DNA of 10,894 nt from Beroe ovata. Lineage: Eukaryota > Ctenophora > Nuda > Beroida > Beroidae. Positions 1 through 6,806 of the stretch are shown here, piece after piece (position 1 is the stretch's first letter; every line of letters begins with the position of its first letter). The position numbers and the translations under genes are program-made. The stretch lies in NCBI GenBank assembly GCA_946803715.1, contig CAMPET010000132.1:109777-120670 (forward strand). The letters are read 5' to 3'. The notes beneath the pieces were generated by a model. That model saw only the letters and a program-made list of their open reading frames with translations, was not told the origin of the DNA and did no database searches.

Positions 1-50
1 GTGTGTGTGTGTGTGTGTATGTGTGTGTGTGTGTGTGTGAGTGTGTGTGT
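1..50. repeat. (GT)n microsatellite
   Basis: An almost pure GT dinucleotide run with single interruptions (AT near 19, GA near 39). The array is cut by the window's left edge. Confidence 0.97.
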
Positions 51-345
51 GATAGACTATGTTTATAATGATAGACTGTGCATGAATGGTGAACAAAGGA
101 CGACCCCTCCCATTCTGTCGTAATGAACAGTGGATAGAGGGGGAGTGGGGAGGAGGGTCACATCCCACATTAACATATCATCAACCGGTATCACAACGTA
201 TTATGACATATTATCACAGTGTCATAGGTATAGTGTCGTGACTCGTGATACATCAACTAGTAAGGACGTTATAGTAAGGACGTCATCATTAATACACAAG
301 CAACATATTAACACACAAGCAACACATGAACACAAGCAATGTTAC
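51..345. other. Non-coding sequence with short tandem repeats
   Basis: No supported gene. TAGTAAGGACGT occurs twice (258-269 and 272-283). ACACAAGCAAC-type units recur at about 294-340. A plus-strand open frame across 130-456 has no coding character. If the KIND gene ends at 559, this would be 3' UTR or flank. Confidence 0.6.
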
Positions 346-400
346 CAACCCTCTGGTGGTACCGCTCTTATCAACCTCATTTCTGGATACGTTGTTAGAC
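346..400 (-). CDS. Possible alternative downstream exon
   Basis: A strong acceptor (TTTCTCTCCGCATCAG, ending at 401) is followed by a phase-2 frame reading SNNVSRNEVDKSGTTRGL, then a candidate donor TTG|GTAACA at 345. The 55 nt would end in phase 0. It could replace the 607-559 exon or be a chance open frame. Without the donor the frame runs on into a repeat-derived hydrophobic stretch and stops near 310. No partner exon is found between here and the window edge. Confidence 0.25.
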
Positions 401-554
401 CTGATGCGGAGAGAAAGTGCAATTTTCGAAATAACTTAATGAAGGGAAACGGCTAAACGGTATAACAGTGTATGGGTTTTGGATACGAAAGCCAAAAAAT
501 TGGGTTAGATGCCACTCCGGGGAGCGACAGTGCCTTAACCATGTGTGTAGTCGT

Positions 555-567
555 GAGACTAAGTCTC
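555..567. repeat. Short palindrome over the candidate stop codon
   Basis: GAGACTAAGTCTC has six-base arms around a single central base. The minus-strand TAG at 561-559 sits at its centre. Confidence 0.8.
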
Positions 568-607
568 GTCCTTGTCGAGGGAGCTGCTAAACTGCTCTCC
601 TTTCATA
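559..607 (-). CDS. Possible terminal exon with stop codon
   Basis: This candidate last exon follows an acceptor GTGTAG at 613-608, with a GGTAAC branch-like element and a T-rich stretch upstream. It enters in the required phase 2, encodes MKGEQFSSSLDKDET and stops at TAG (561-559). The Ser-rich then acidic residues continue the character of the tail, and the codons look coding-like. Against it, no AATAAA or ATTAAA is seen on the minus strand from here to position 1. A second phase-2 acceptor at 401 offers a different continuation. The stop codon lies at the centre of a short palindrome. Confidence 0.45.
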
Positions 608-3600
608 CTACACAGTTACCACAGAGCAAAAGTGGTATATATTAGACTCGGATGCGGGAAATATTTCCTTGTGTTTGAAAAATGACTCACAAAACTGATG
701 ATTCAATTTTTGAATACGCTTCATATGAAATAATCGCTGATTTTACAATGTGTGATAATGTTTGGTTTTGAAATATTCATTGCTCGACGGTTGTGAAGAC
801 TCACATGTCAGCCAAATGCATATCATCTGCGTTTGAGTATCCACTATCTGGAGGCATTGCGTCGCCACTGTAGTTCCTGTAATGACAGGAAGATTGATTA
901 CTGAAAAAAAACAAGAAGGATTAAAATGAGAATTGGGGGATTGAGAAGATATTTTAAAGGAAGTTTTACCTACTTTGCCGAATTATTGTGAGTACCAGAA
1001 TAAATTTTAATAAGATGTCTTCCCTCAGGTTACAGTACATGTTATTGTACGTACCTTTTTCTAGTTACCAGTTCGGTGGTTGCATACGGGCACACATCTT
1101 CACACTCATCCCTGAAACACACACACTCACTGACAACAACACAATTATACTGCTATCATAACCACAAATTTCACAATACCGAGGCGTATCATATGATGAA
1201 CGACATGTTCATGAACATGAACAGTGAGGTTCAGGGTTCGCCACTTTGAAAACATGAAGCGAACATGAACGAGATATGTTGGATGATATTCGTGAACCTA
1301 TTTTGAAACCATTTCCAAGCTAGGAGTGTACTCACATAGCTTCGTGCTCTATATTCCCCCTATCCCGAGACGCCGGGTCGCTGGGAACCCCTGTAGAATA
1401 CGCACCAGAAGAGGACGGGGTCTGCTGTTGGTGTGAGGTGGAAGAGGCACTCTTCTTGGGTAGCGTGTGGACACTCGGGGGTTTGGGTGCAAATGTAGCA
1501 GGGGGCAGCATGGCTTTCTTCACTTCATTCTGAAGTATGGGATATCAGTGAAAATCTGTCATACCGTGTGTGTGGAGTGGTTTTTCTATGCGTGTGTTTT
1601 AGTGACGGGGTATTTTAGTGTGAATGTGTTATCAGTGTCACTAGTCTAGGATTATCCTGAGTATATTATCGCAGGAAGCAGACTGAGTGCTCGTGTTCAG
1701 TAGAGAGATTGTACAATAGTCCACTACCTGTACTCTAATAGTGTGTGTACAATACGTGTGTATACTGTGGAAGATACATCAGTAATATGCCGCACTAACT
1801 GGTTAACTACACAATTGGTTACATTGGGAGCGGCTACAGGTTGCTTGTTATCCTGTGGAAGAGGATGTTGGAGACTTCTTTCCCCTCTCTAGTTTTGAAA
1901 ATTGCCACATTTGCTAAAACTTGGACCATGGCAGATGTATATCAACTTCCTATAACGTTCCGACAAACGGGTTCACTACCATGGCAGTGTGCTATGTGCA
2001 CAAGACAAGCACGATGTCTCATGCGCTTGCAATGTGATAGGTTCACCGCGATGAACTGTACATTTCCTGATATGATCTGTCACTCACAGCGTGACATTGC
2101 TTGAAATAGCTAAACAGTGGGAATGAGCTAATGTATACCAGCTCATGCAATGCCCCGTCAGGATTATACGAACACTAGGACTTGTTGGAACCCTGCCAAC
2201 TCAAATACAATACAACAAACTATCATCAGTAGAATACACTGTATTCGAGAACAGATGTATTCAGNGCAGTGTGCTATGTGCAGTGTGCTATGTGCAGTGT
2301 GCTATGTGCAGTGTGCTATGTGCAGTGTGCACAAGACAAGCACGATGCCTCATGCGCTTGCAATGTGGTAGGTACATTCACCGCGATGAACTGTACATTT
2401 CCTGTTTGATCTGTCACTCACAGCGTGACATTGCTTCAAATAGCTAAACTGTGGGAATGAGCTAATATATACCAGCTCATGAAATGCCCCGTCAGGATTA
2501 TACGAACACTAGGACTTGTTGGAACCCTGCCAACTCGAATACAATACAACAAACTATCATCAGTAGAATACACTGTATTCGAGAACAGATGTATTCAGAG
2601 ACATGTATCGTGTACCCCCAAGTAACATGAAATGTATTTGATCCCGGTGATATTCATGACCGCAGGACACGCGCTGCCTCAGTTCTCCTCCAAAGGTTAC
2701 AATCGACATTTTTCAGAGGTCGACATCATTATCATCAAATTGATGAGGAACAATTAGAATAGAGGAACAAAGGATATCTGTTCTCATTCAAAAGGTATTA
2801 TTAAACAAACATCGTATCTACTATGGATTATACTATGGATCGGTATCAGCTGTATCACGGCTGATGTACAGCAGGAAACAAGCAAAATGCGATTACAGTG
2901 TCTACCTCTATGAGATTGGGTAGGTAGGTGCATTGATATGGATATTGAATAGCATATCAACGTGATGGAATGACTTGTTAACTTATTCCAGATCGCCATT
3001 CGCCTATCTATCCAGAATATCAATCATCTTATTATGCATTTTCCCTGACATCTCAATGCTGAAACTATGTAGTATATTATTAAGGGAGAAGCAGTCTATT
3101 TATAGCACAGACAGGCGAGAAATGAGAAGGGGAAATTTTTCCGACAAATGCAGGGAATTCGGAGGAGGAATTGCAAAAACTGCTGTATCATAGCAGTAAT
3201 CAACTCAAATCAGCAAATCAAACAAAAAAAGCACAAATATTGAAATTAGTTGAGAATAATTGTTCCGCGCATTGATTTGACACCAATTAACACTAACTAC
3301 ATATACACAAAAAAATTACAAGTACACTAATTGGTGTAAGGAAGGGGACGCTAAAGTAAACAAGATTGGAGGAGTTGACAAGCAAACTACCTACACGGAG
3401 TCATGTCAAAGAGTACAAGAATTTTCTGCGATAAAACTGATTATTCGACTTTAAAGGGATAAATTTCTCTGTACGGTACCCAGTGATTTCCTTGTTGTAT
3501 AAATTGAAGTAGCAACCCAACTAAGGATGTGTTTCCTGTCTCAAAATTATTTATTTTGCATGGCATGAATTCTGATTTTAATGACGTGACTCAGTGACTG

Positions 3601-5385
3601 TTCGAGTGCTCATTTATTCTGTTTTATCAAGTAATTATTAATCAGCGCCATGGCAAGAAGTTCTGAAATATCAGAAACCACTTGATGTTCAACGACAAAC
3701 AAAATTAAAAACTATTGCAATACTAAACTCGGGAAATAGCTACCGTCTTGATGAAATATTCTTTGACGAGATTGCTGAGGGCGTCTCTCTGGTAAGAGTT
3801 TCTATCACATTCCTGAAAGACAGCATAATCCAGTGTTTTTAAAAACGTACAGAGTGCTATAATAGCTTCACACGGTATCCATCATAATGTGTACACAGAC
3901 TTTCACACCAGAAAGAACCCATGACGTACCTGTAGAATTTCGGTCAATGTTATCCGACAGTCGGCTACCTCCTGAACCATGCCCATCAGAACCGCCTCCA
4001 GTGCTTCAGGTAGCTCCACTTCCTGAAGTGGGGGACATGAGCAAACACTTTGGAAACATCCTACAATTATCTATTGGAGAGTTTCTGTAATAGTTAGGGA
4101 ATAACCCCGATCTTACACGATTGACCAAGTTACATGATCCTTGTTCAGCATTATAAAAACGTGCCTGACTGTTTGCGTGATTTGACTTTATCATAGGTCC
4201 TATCATAGCTGTGTTACGCGATACTCATATGTTCTTTCCTATCCCAAGGGAATAGAAATTATAACAGAATTCAATACTTTTGGTTCATTGCTGATGTTTG
4301 AATATCATGGGACGTATTCAAACAATGCTGGCTGGTAAAGATCAAGACAGACTGAAAATTTGGGAATATTATCACCGCTAATATCAGCCTTAGTCAACTT
4401 TGCAGACACTGGCCAGTGGCCAGCGTCTATGCTGCCAAATGAACAAGACAGGTTAAATTTCTTTTCTACATGAGTTCCTCCCAGATATTGTAAAACGTAG
4501 GTGGCTGAATAAATTTGTGGTGGACAATAAAGAAACATACATGGACCTGTCATTGCGCCACCCTGTTATACACCCCGCTTCACATTCAATATGGCGTGTG
4601 TGTGGGAGTACTTGTAATTCAATAGGGTACATAAATCGAAACATGTCCCTCATTATATGTCAGCAAGATTCATGATTAACTTACATCAACTCCATTGAAC
4701 TCAGAGGCTGAGTAGATAGTCATCCCCAGAGAATAGACATGAATTTTTTCGATCAATGAGGAACTCAAGGGTTCCATGACGCCCTCATGGCTATAGAACT
4801 CTGGAGCAACGTATAAACTTGTTCCATACTCACCTGATATCATTCAAGGGAATAAACAAGCAAAATCAAAGTCCTGATGATGATTATAATTTCCTTTAAG
4901 ATTCAATAAGCTAGTAAATGAACCCACTTATTGTTCCTTTAACCATTTCCAGAGAACCATCATGGTGGAATATCAACTTTTCAGCAGATATCTGGAAGAG
5001 TGTGTCACTGTCACAGCTCATTTGCCCTGAAAATAGGTGTTCTGAAGCATTACATTATTTCAACTTTATTTGATTATTCAAACTAGGCATTAAATAAGGA
5101 AAGTCAACTCCAATATCCCGATAGGGTAATGCAAATTTCTATAGTACCTATGAGGTAGTTAGAAATGGTCTCAATCAACTCCCATAATATATCTGAAACA
5201 AAACTGTCTCTATGATGGAGCAGTTGTGATAAGGTAACTACTGAACAGTGACCCTTCTCCATTCTTTACAAGACCATAACCTTAAAGGAAGAGATGATTG
5301 ATTTTAACACACTTTGCAAAGTTTTGACTTACACAATGATAGATCAGAAGCAGGAGGAGGAATTTCAGCCCCGAAAAGTGTCTGT
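559..5385 (-). CDS. Split gene for a KIND-domain protein (PTPN13/FRMPD2-type KIND plus disordered tail)
   Basis: Gene-level entry: a multi-exon minus-strand model with exons 5385-5333, 5192-5148, 5026-4928, 4833-4685, 4022-3930, 3812-3744, 1529-1336, 876-805 and 607-559. Every internal junction is GT-AG and all phases join (1,1,1,0,0,0,2,2). The model gives about 273 codons. Residues 1-169 form a KIND domain: a LW-E-L-I helix near residue 20, a hydrophobic strand/turn near 45-60, a VAPE motif at 74-77 matching the kinase APE, IHVYSLGMTIY at 96-106 matching kinase helix F, and a final helical part. Residues 170-273 are a Ser/Pro/Gln-rich, then acidic tail. KIND domains are non-catalytic protein-binding modules: in Spire they bind formins, and they sit N-terminally in PTPN13 and FRMPD2. 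The partner here is unknown. The start codon and first exon are unresolved. Introns of 94-140 nt within the KIND part contrast with one of 2.2 kb. Homology is judged from remembered family motifs, not from a search. Confidence 0.82.
608..804 (-). other. Intron before the candidate terminal exon
   Basis: AT-rich and 197 nt long, beginning GTGAGTC and ending GTGTAG on the minus strand. It holds no other convincing exon. Confidence 0.45.
805..876 (-). CDS. Exon: acidic tail segment with alternative acceptor at 900
   Basis: A 72-nt exon, phase 2 in and phase 2 out, with donor CAT|GTGAGT. It encodes NYSGDAMPPDSGYSNADD and then MHLAD. The proximal acceptor CATTACAG ends at 877. A stronger one with an uninterrupted T run (TTTTTTTTCAG) ends at 901. 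Starting at 900 instead adds 24 nt, exactly eight codons, in the same frame with no stop, so both isoforms would be readable. The segment is acidic and probably disordered, and no domain is recognised. Its codon composition, consensus donor and phase match to the 1529-1336 exon support it. Confidence 0.75.
877..1335 (-). other. Intron between tail exons
   Basis: 459 nt on the minus strand, beginning GTGAGT at 1335 and ending either at 877 or at 901. It contains a CA-rich stretch near 1107-1140, ATGAAC-type short repeats (1198-1272) and a perfect 16-bp palindrome. No exon is seen inside it. Confidence 0.65.
1204..1219. repeat. Perfect 16-bp palindrome
   Basis: CATGTTCATGAACATG equals its own reverse complement. 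Related GAACATGAAC words follow at about 1213-1222 and 1260-1269. It could form a hairpin or bind a dimeric protein, and no factor is assigned. Confidence 0.8.
1336..1529 (-). CDS. Exon: Pro/Ser/Gln-rich tail
   Basis: A 194-nt exon entering in phase 0 after CATACTTCAG (with a CTGAT branch-point-like element just upstream) and leaving in phase 2 at CTAT|GTGAGT, a consensus donor. The 64 whole codons include LPPATFAPKPPS, a KKSASSTS stretch, a QQQ run and SSSGAYSTGVPSDPASRDRG. The composition suggests a flexible region with candidate Ser phosphorylation sites. GC content is clearly higher than in the flanking intron, as expected for coding sequence. No folded domain is recognisable. Linkers of this kind follow KIND in PTPN13 and FRMPD2, but the sequence itself is not recognised. 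Confidence 0.78.
1984..2264. repeat. Tandem duplication, copy 1
   Basis: Begins with the GCAGTGTGCTATGT word, continues through CACAAGACAAGCACGATG and ends GAACAGATGTATTCAG just before the N at 2265. It is a close match to copy 2, apart from scattered substitutions and a few extra bases in copy 2. Confidence 0.93.
2265..2265. other. Ambiguous base (N) at a repeat junction
   Basis: A single N lies exactly between duplication copy 1 and the 14-bp microsatellite, suggesting an unresolved or collapsed array length. Confidence 0.9.
2266..2330. repeat. 14-bp microsatellite, about 4.6 copies
   Basis: GCAGTGTGCTATGT repeats at 2266, 2280, 2294 and 2308, with a partial unit at 2322-2330. The unit is also the first 14 bases of duplication copy 1, so the array grew from the start of the larger repeat. 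Confidence 0.95.
2308..2598. repeat. Tandem duplication, copy 2
   Basis: Repeats the content of 1984-2264 with few changes. Both copies share GAATACACTGTATTC near the end, a hairpin-forming near-palindrome. No convincing protein is encoded on either strand. Confidence 0.93.
3280..3337. repeat. 10-bp inverted repeat with short loop
   Basis: ACACCAATTA (3280-3289) faces TAATTGGTGT (3328-3337) across 38 bases. It lies inside the 2.2 kb intron and may be a small MITE remnant or chance. Confidence 0.6.
3744..3812 (-). CDS. KIND exon: C-terminal helix of the domain
   Basis: A 69-nt, phase 0/0 exon with acceptor TGCTGTCTTTCAG and donor ACG|GTAGCT. It encodes 23 codons including RDALSNLVKEYFIKT. 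This fits the last amphipathic helix of KIND, where PTPN13 has a YVKHLVKLVLG stretch. The intron to the preceding exon is 117 nt. The next exon I can recognise is 2.2 kb further on at 1529 and also begins in phase 0. An unrecognised short exon between them cannot be excluded. Confidence 0.8.
3930..4022 (-). CDS. KIND exon: Leu-rich helix after helix F
   Basis: A 93-nt, phase 0/0 exon between acceptor CCCCCACTTCAG and donor CAG|GTACGT. It encodes 31 codons including LPEALEAVLMGMVQEVADCR and ends TEILQ. It aligns with the PTPN13 stretch of the form L..HL..ILLGMCED....R.S..TVL, so it continues directly from the previous exon with no residues missing. The longer open frames on both strands here (plus strand 3887-4090 and minus strand 4006-4206) are shadows. 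The splice signals and family pattern select this frame. Confidence 0.85.
4023..4684 (-). other. Intron within the KIND region
   Basis: 662 nt on the minus strand from GTAAGT (4684) to ACTTCAG (4023). A minus-strand open frame of 82 codons (4553-4305) lies inside. The KIND pattern runs straight from the 4833-4685 exon into the 4022-3930 exon, so this frame is not needed and lacks a matching donor. Confidence 0.75.
4685..4833 (-). CDS. KIND core exon: APE-like motif and helix-F signature
   Basis: A 149-nt exon bounded by TATCAG on the 5' side and a perfect GTAAGT donor on the 3' side. It encodes 49 whole codons. LYVAPEF near its start corresponds to the activation-segment APE motif of kinases, and IEKIHVYSLGMTIYSASEF corresponds to kinase helix F. 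The latter is very close to the VEKIHIYSLGMTLYW motif that marks PTPN13 and FRMPD2 KIND domains. This is the diagnostic exon of the gene. No catalytic loop (HRD) or DFG motif is visible in the assembled exons, as expected of KIND. The exon's first six bases, GTGAGT, are themselves a consensus donor directly after the acceptor AG. Confidence 0.88.
4928..5026 (-). CDS. KIND exon: central strand/turn segment
   Basis: A 99-nt exon with acceptor CTATTTTCAG and donor AA|GTGGGT. It enters and leaves in phase 1. The reading includes DSDTLFQISAEKLIFHHDGS, which follows the pattern of the PTPN13 KIND segment (hydrophobic strand, Leu/Ile-rich stretch, then an (S/D)GS turn). Its last base A joins GT of the next exon to give Ser. 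An ATG at 5021-5019 is the first in-frame Met in the model. If translation began there, the protein would lack the N-terminal KIND helix. I prefer a start further upstream because the 5192-5148 exon matches so well. Confidence 0.8.
5148..5192 (-). CDS. KIND exon carrying the conserved Trp helix
   Basis: A 45-nt micro-exon. The acceptor is strong (a T-rich run ending TTTCAG) and the donor reads AG|GTACTA. Only one frame is open, entering and leaving in phase 1. It encodes ILWELIETISNYLI. This corresponds to the helix that reads EEEIWAVL followed by a Leu-rich stretch in PTPN13 and FRMPD2 KIND domains, so the position and length suit the domain. The last base G joins GG of the next exon to give Gly. 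The exon is far too short for an ordinary ORF scan. The splice signals, phase match and domain fit together make it convincing. Confidence 0.7.
5333..5385 (-). CDS. Probable exon: start of KIND domain
   Basis: The donor is a perfect GTAAGT directly after position 5333, leaving a phase-1 codon (T) that joins the next exon's AT to make Tyr. The frame reads QTLFGAEIPPPASDLSL. Joined on, it gives DLSLYILW, with Leu six residues before the conserved Trp, the same spacing as the PL....W pattern at the start of PTPN13-type KIND domains. The 5' limit is weak: the acceptor at 5387-5386 has a poor pyrimidine tract, and the frame is open upstream only to an in-frame stop a few codons further on, with no Met. 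It could be a spurious exon, or its true start could lie a little to either side. The intron to the next exon would be 140 nt, close to its neighbours. Confidence 0.42.
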
Positions 5386-5596
5386 CTGCTTTTTATCAAA
5401 AAGAGGGATATGGATCAAAAAGAGGGATTTGGATATTTTAAAAGCAGACATCATCTCTAAAAGCAGACTTCAAATTTGTGACATGGAGTCTACTTTTTAA
5501 GTCCTGCTTGTAAGGTAAATTGAAATAAGTAGCACTCTTATTGGGCATACCACTATGCCCCTTCTTGACAGAACAGACACATCCTGTCACATCTGT
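5386..5596. other. No gene recognised upstream of the KIND exons
   Basis: Contains the 19-bp repeat and a plus-strand open frame (5294-5500) without coding character. The missing 5' exon and promoter of the KIND gene should lie here or beyond. I cannot place them. Confidence 0.4.
5395..5432. repeat. 19-bp direct repeat, two copies
   Basis: ATCAAAAAGAGGGATATGG at 5395-5413 is followed at once by the same unit with one substitution at 5414-5432. Nearby copies of AAAGCAGAC in both orientations (5388-5470) make this a small repeat cluster just upstream of the first recognised exon. Confidence 0.85.
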
Positions 5597-5812
5597 AACC
5601 CAAACCCTAATCCTAGGGTTTCAAATGCAATAAAGTGGAAAAATGTCTGGTTATGTGACCAAATCAGTTTTTCACCCATGACTTGCCAGGGAAGCATTTT
5701 CACCAAACATCACAAGGGGTGATTTGGAATCAGCGCCTAAAAATACGTCAATTCATGTTTTTAACCGAAAAAGGGACAAAACCAAGAATTTTCAAAAAAT
5801 TAGGGTTCTAAC
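5597..5812. repeat. Interspersed repeat, direct copy 1
   Basis: Starts ACCCAAACCCTAA and includes TGACCAAATCA, GCCAGGGAAGCATTTT and GGAATCAGCGCCTAAAAATA, ending near AAGAATTTTCAAAAAATTAG. All of these words recur in the same order in the second copy. Confidence 0.88.
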
Positions 5813-5879
5813 TAAATCCATCACCCTGATTTTATCACATGACTTGACCCACAGGATAGTTCCATAGCCTGAACCCTGA

Positions 5880-6083
5880 CCCCAACCCTAACCTGAAACT
5901 AAAACGTGGTTAAATGGAAAAATATCTGGTCACGTGACCAAATCATTCTTTTCCCCATAACTCGGCAACTCGCCAGGGAAGCATTTTTATCCCACATCAC
6001 ATGGGGTGGTTTGGAATCAGCGCCTAAAAATACGTCAATACGGAAAAGGAGACAAAAATAAGAATTTTCAAAAAAATAAGGGC
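5880..6083. repeat. Interspersed repeat, direct copy 2
   Basis: A diverged direct copy of 5597-5812, offset by about 280 bp. It carries a perfect 14-bp palindrome, TGGTCACGTGACCA (5927-5940), with a CACGTG E-box core. Copy 1 has the degraded form TGGTTATGTGACCA. Non-coding. Confidence 0.88.
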
Positions 6084-6171
6084 GATGAATTTAGTTCAAG
6101 TGAAAAATTAGGGCACTGAATTCAGTACTATATACGAATAAAATAACACAAAATAGCAAAGGCCAAGCAAA

Positions 6172-6624
6172 CATTGTTCAAATTTTATTTGACCTCTGTT
6201 TCTCTGGGCGCACTTTGGCCATTATCGCGAAAGCATTGTCGGGCGATGCCAGACCGCTGATGCAAGCCGCGAAGCGGCTTGCGTCAGCAAGTTTGCGCCG
6301 CGCGCGAAACGAAATTCTCGACAGGGTCTATCATCGATCGACAACGAAAGCATTGTGATTGACTGGCGATGCTAAACCATGACAATGCAAATGTGACATG
6401 ATGCAAGCCAGAAAGCGGGTTGCAACAGCAAGCTGCAAGCTATATGAAAATAAAATTGTTGAGAATAAGTTTCAATTTCGTTTGCTGCATATTGACTGAG
6501 ATCAGAGTAAGTTTGAATTGCGCCGAGCGCGCGCGCGGAACGAAATTTTCGGCAGCGAAAGATTTTGATGGAGGCGTGGGCATGCAGGCAGCAAGAAACA
6601 GAGGTCAAATAAAATTTATCAATG
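6172..6624. mobile_element. MITE-like element with ~31-bp terminal inverted repeats
   Basis: The left end 6172-6203 (CATTG...AAATTTTATTTGACCTCTGTTTCT) is matched by the reverse complement of 6594-6624, with one small indel and a few changes. The 453-bp interior has no transposase frame. It is GC-richer and CpG-rich, and holds two diverged internal copies of a module (GCGAAAGCATTG..., TGATGCAAGCC..., GCGCCG...GCGCG, AACGAAATT) at about 6228-6330 and 6345-6556. No clear target-site duplication is visible, so the superfamily is not assigned. Confidence 0.75.
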
Positions 6625-6763
6625 CATAGACATATGTAGCATGTTCCATGAAAAAAAATATTTCAGACAAGAAAGATTCATTTGAGACATCAATCTGCAA
6701 AATTTTTCTCCAGTCAATCACTGGTAAATGGGTGTAGCAGTGTGGAGTGCAGTGACCACCTGC
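6605..6763 (-). pseudogene. Protein-like open frame, unrecognised
   Basis: A 53-codon stretch on the minus strand after TATTTCAG reads HLPVIDWRKILQIDVSNESF in its middle and ends inside the MITE-like terminal repeat at TGA. It has no start Met and no plausible donor. It may be a fragment of a decayed element or a chance frame. No family is recognised. Confidence 0.2.
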
Positions 6764-6806
6764 CTGAAATAGTCTTTATCTTCCCTCCATGTCCAGCATC
6801 AAGAAA

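Larger units (their letters stand above)
1530..3743 (-). other. Large intron (2.2 kb) between KIND exons and tail exons
   Basis: On the minus strand it begins GTAGCT at 3743 and ends CTTCAG at 1530. Its main content is a tandem duplication at 1984-2598. The remainder is AT-rich single-copy-looking sequence with several short open frames on both strands that lack coding character. I found no additional exon with matching phase 0/0, but a very short one could be missed. Confidence 0.55.

Noticed and set aside
130-456. Longest open frame of the window (plus strand, 108 codons)
   Set aside because: It runs through short tandem repeats, has no domain or coding bias, and lies opposite a candidate minus-strand exon.
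2145-2447. Plus-strand open frames with Cys-rich VLCAVCYVQCAM repeats
   Set aside because: They are produced by translating the 14-bp microsatellite across the N. No gene is implied.
2618-2725. Minus-strand frame beginning MSIVTFGGELRQRVSC
   Set aside because: It is only 47 codons and its end is made of the tandem duplication. It has no acceptor/donor pair in phase 0, so it is not accepted as an intermediate exon.
3095-3115. TATA-box-like TATAAATA on the minus strand
   Set aside because: It sits inside the 2.2 kb intron with no coding start downstream. AT-rich DNA gives such words by chance.
3887-4206. Open frames on plus (3887-4090) and minus (4206-4006)
   Set aside because: They overlap the well-supported KIND exon 4022-3930 in other frames. 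Splice sites and the family pattern favour that exon.
4305-4553. Minus-strand 82-codon frame
   Set aside because: It lies in the intron between two KIND exons that join directly in the domain pattern, has no matching donor and no recognised motif.
4685-4833. Active protein kinase
   Set aside because: The APE-like and helix-F-like motifs are present, but the assembled exons show no N-lobe Lys, HRD or DFG motif. The order matches the non-catalytic KIND domain instead.
5601-5620. Telomere-like CCCTAA words
   Set aside because: There are only one or two units, within an interspersed repeat. This is not a telomeric array.
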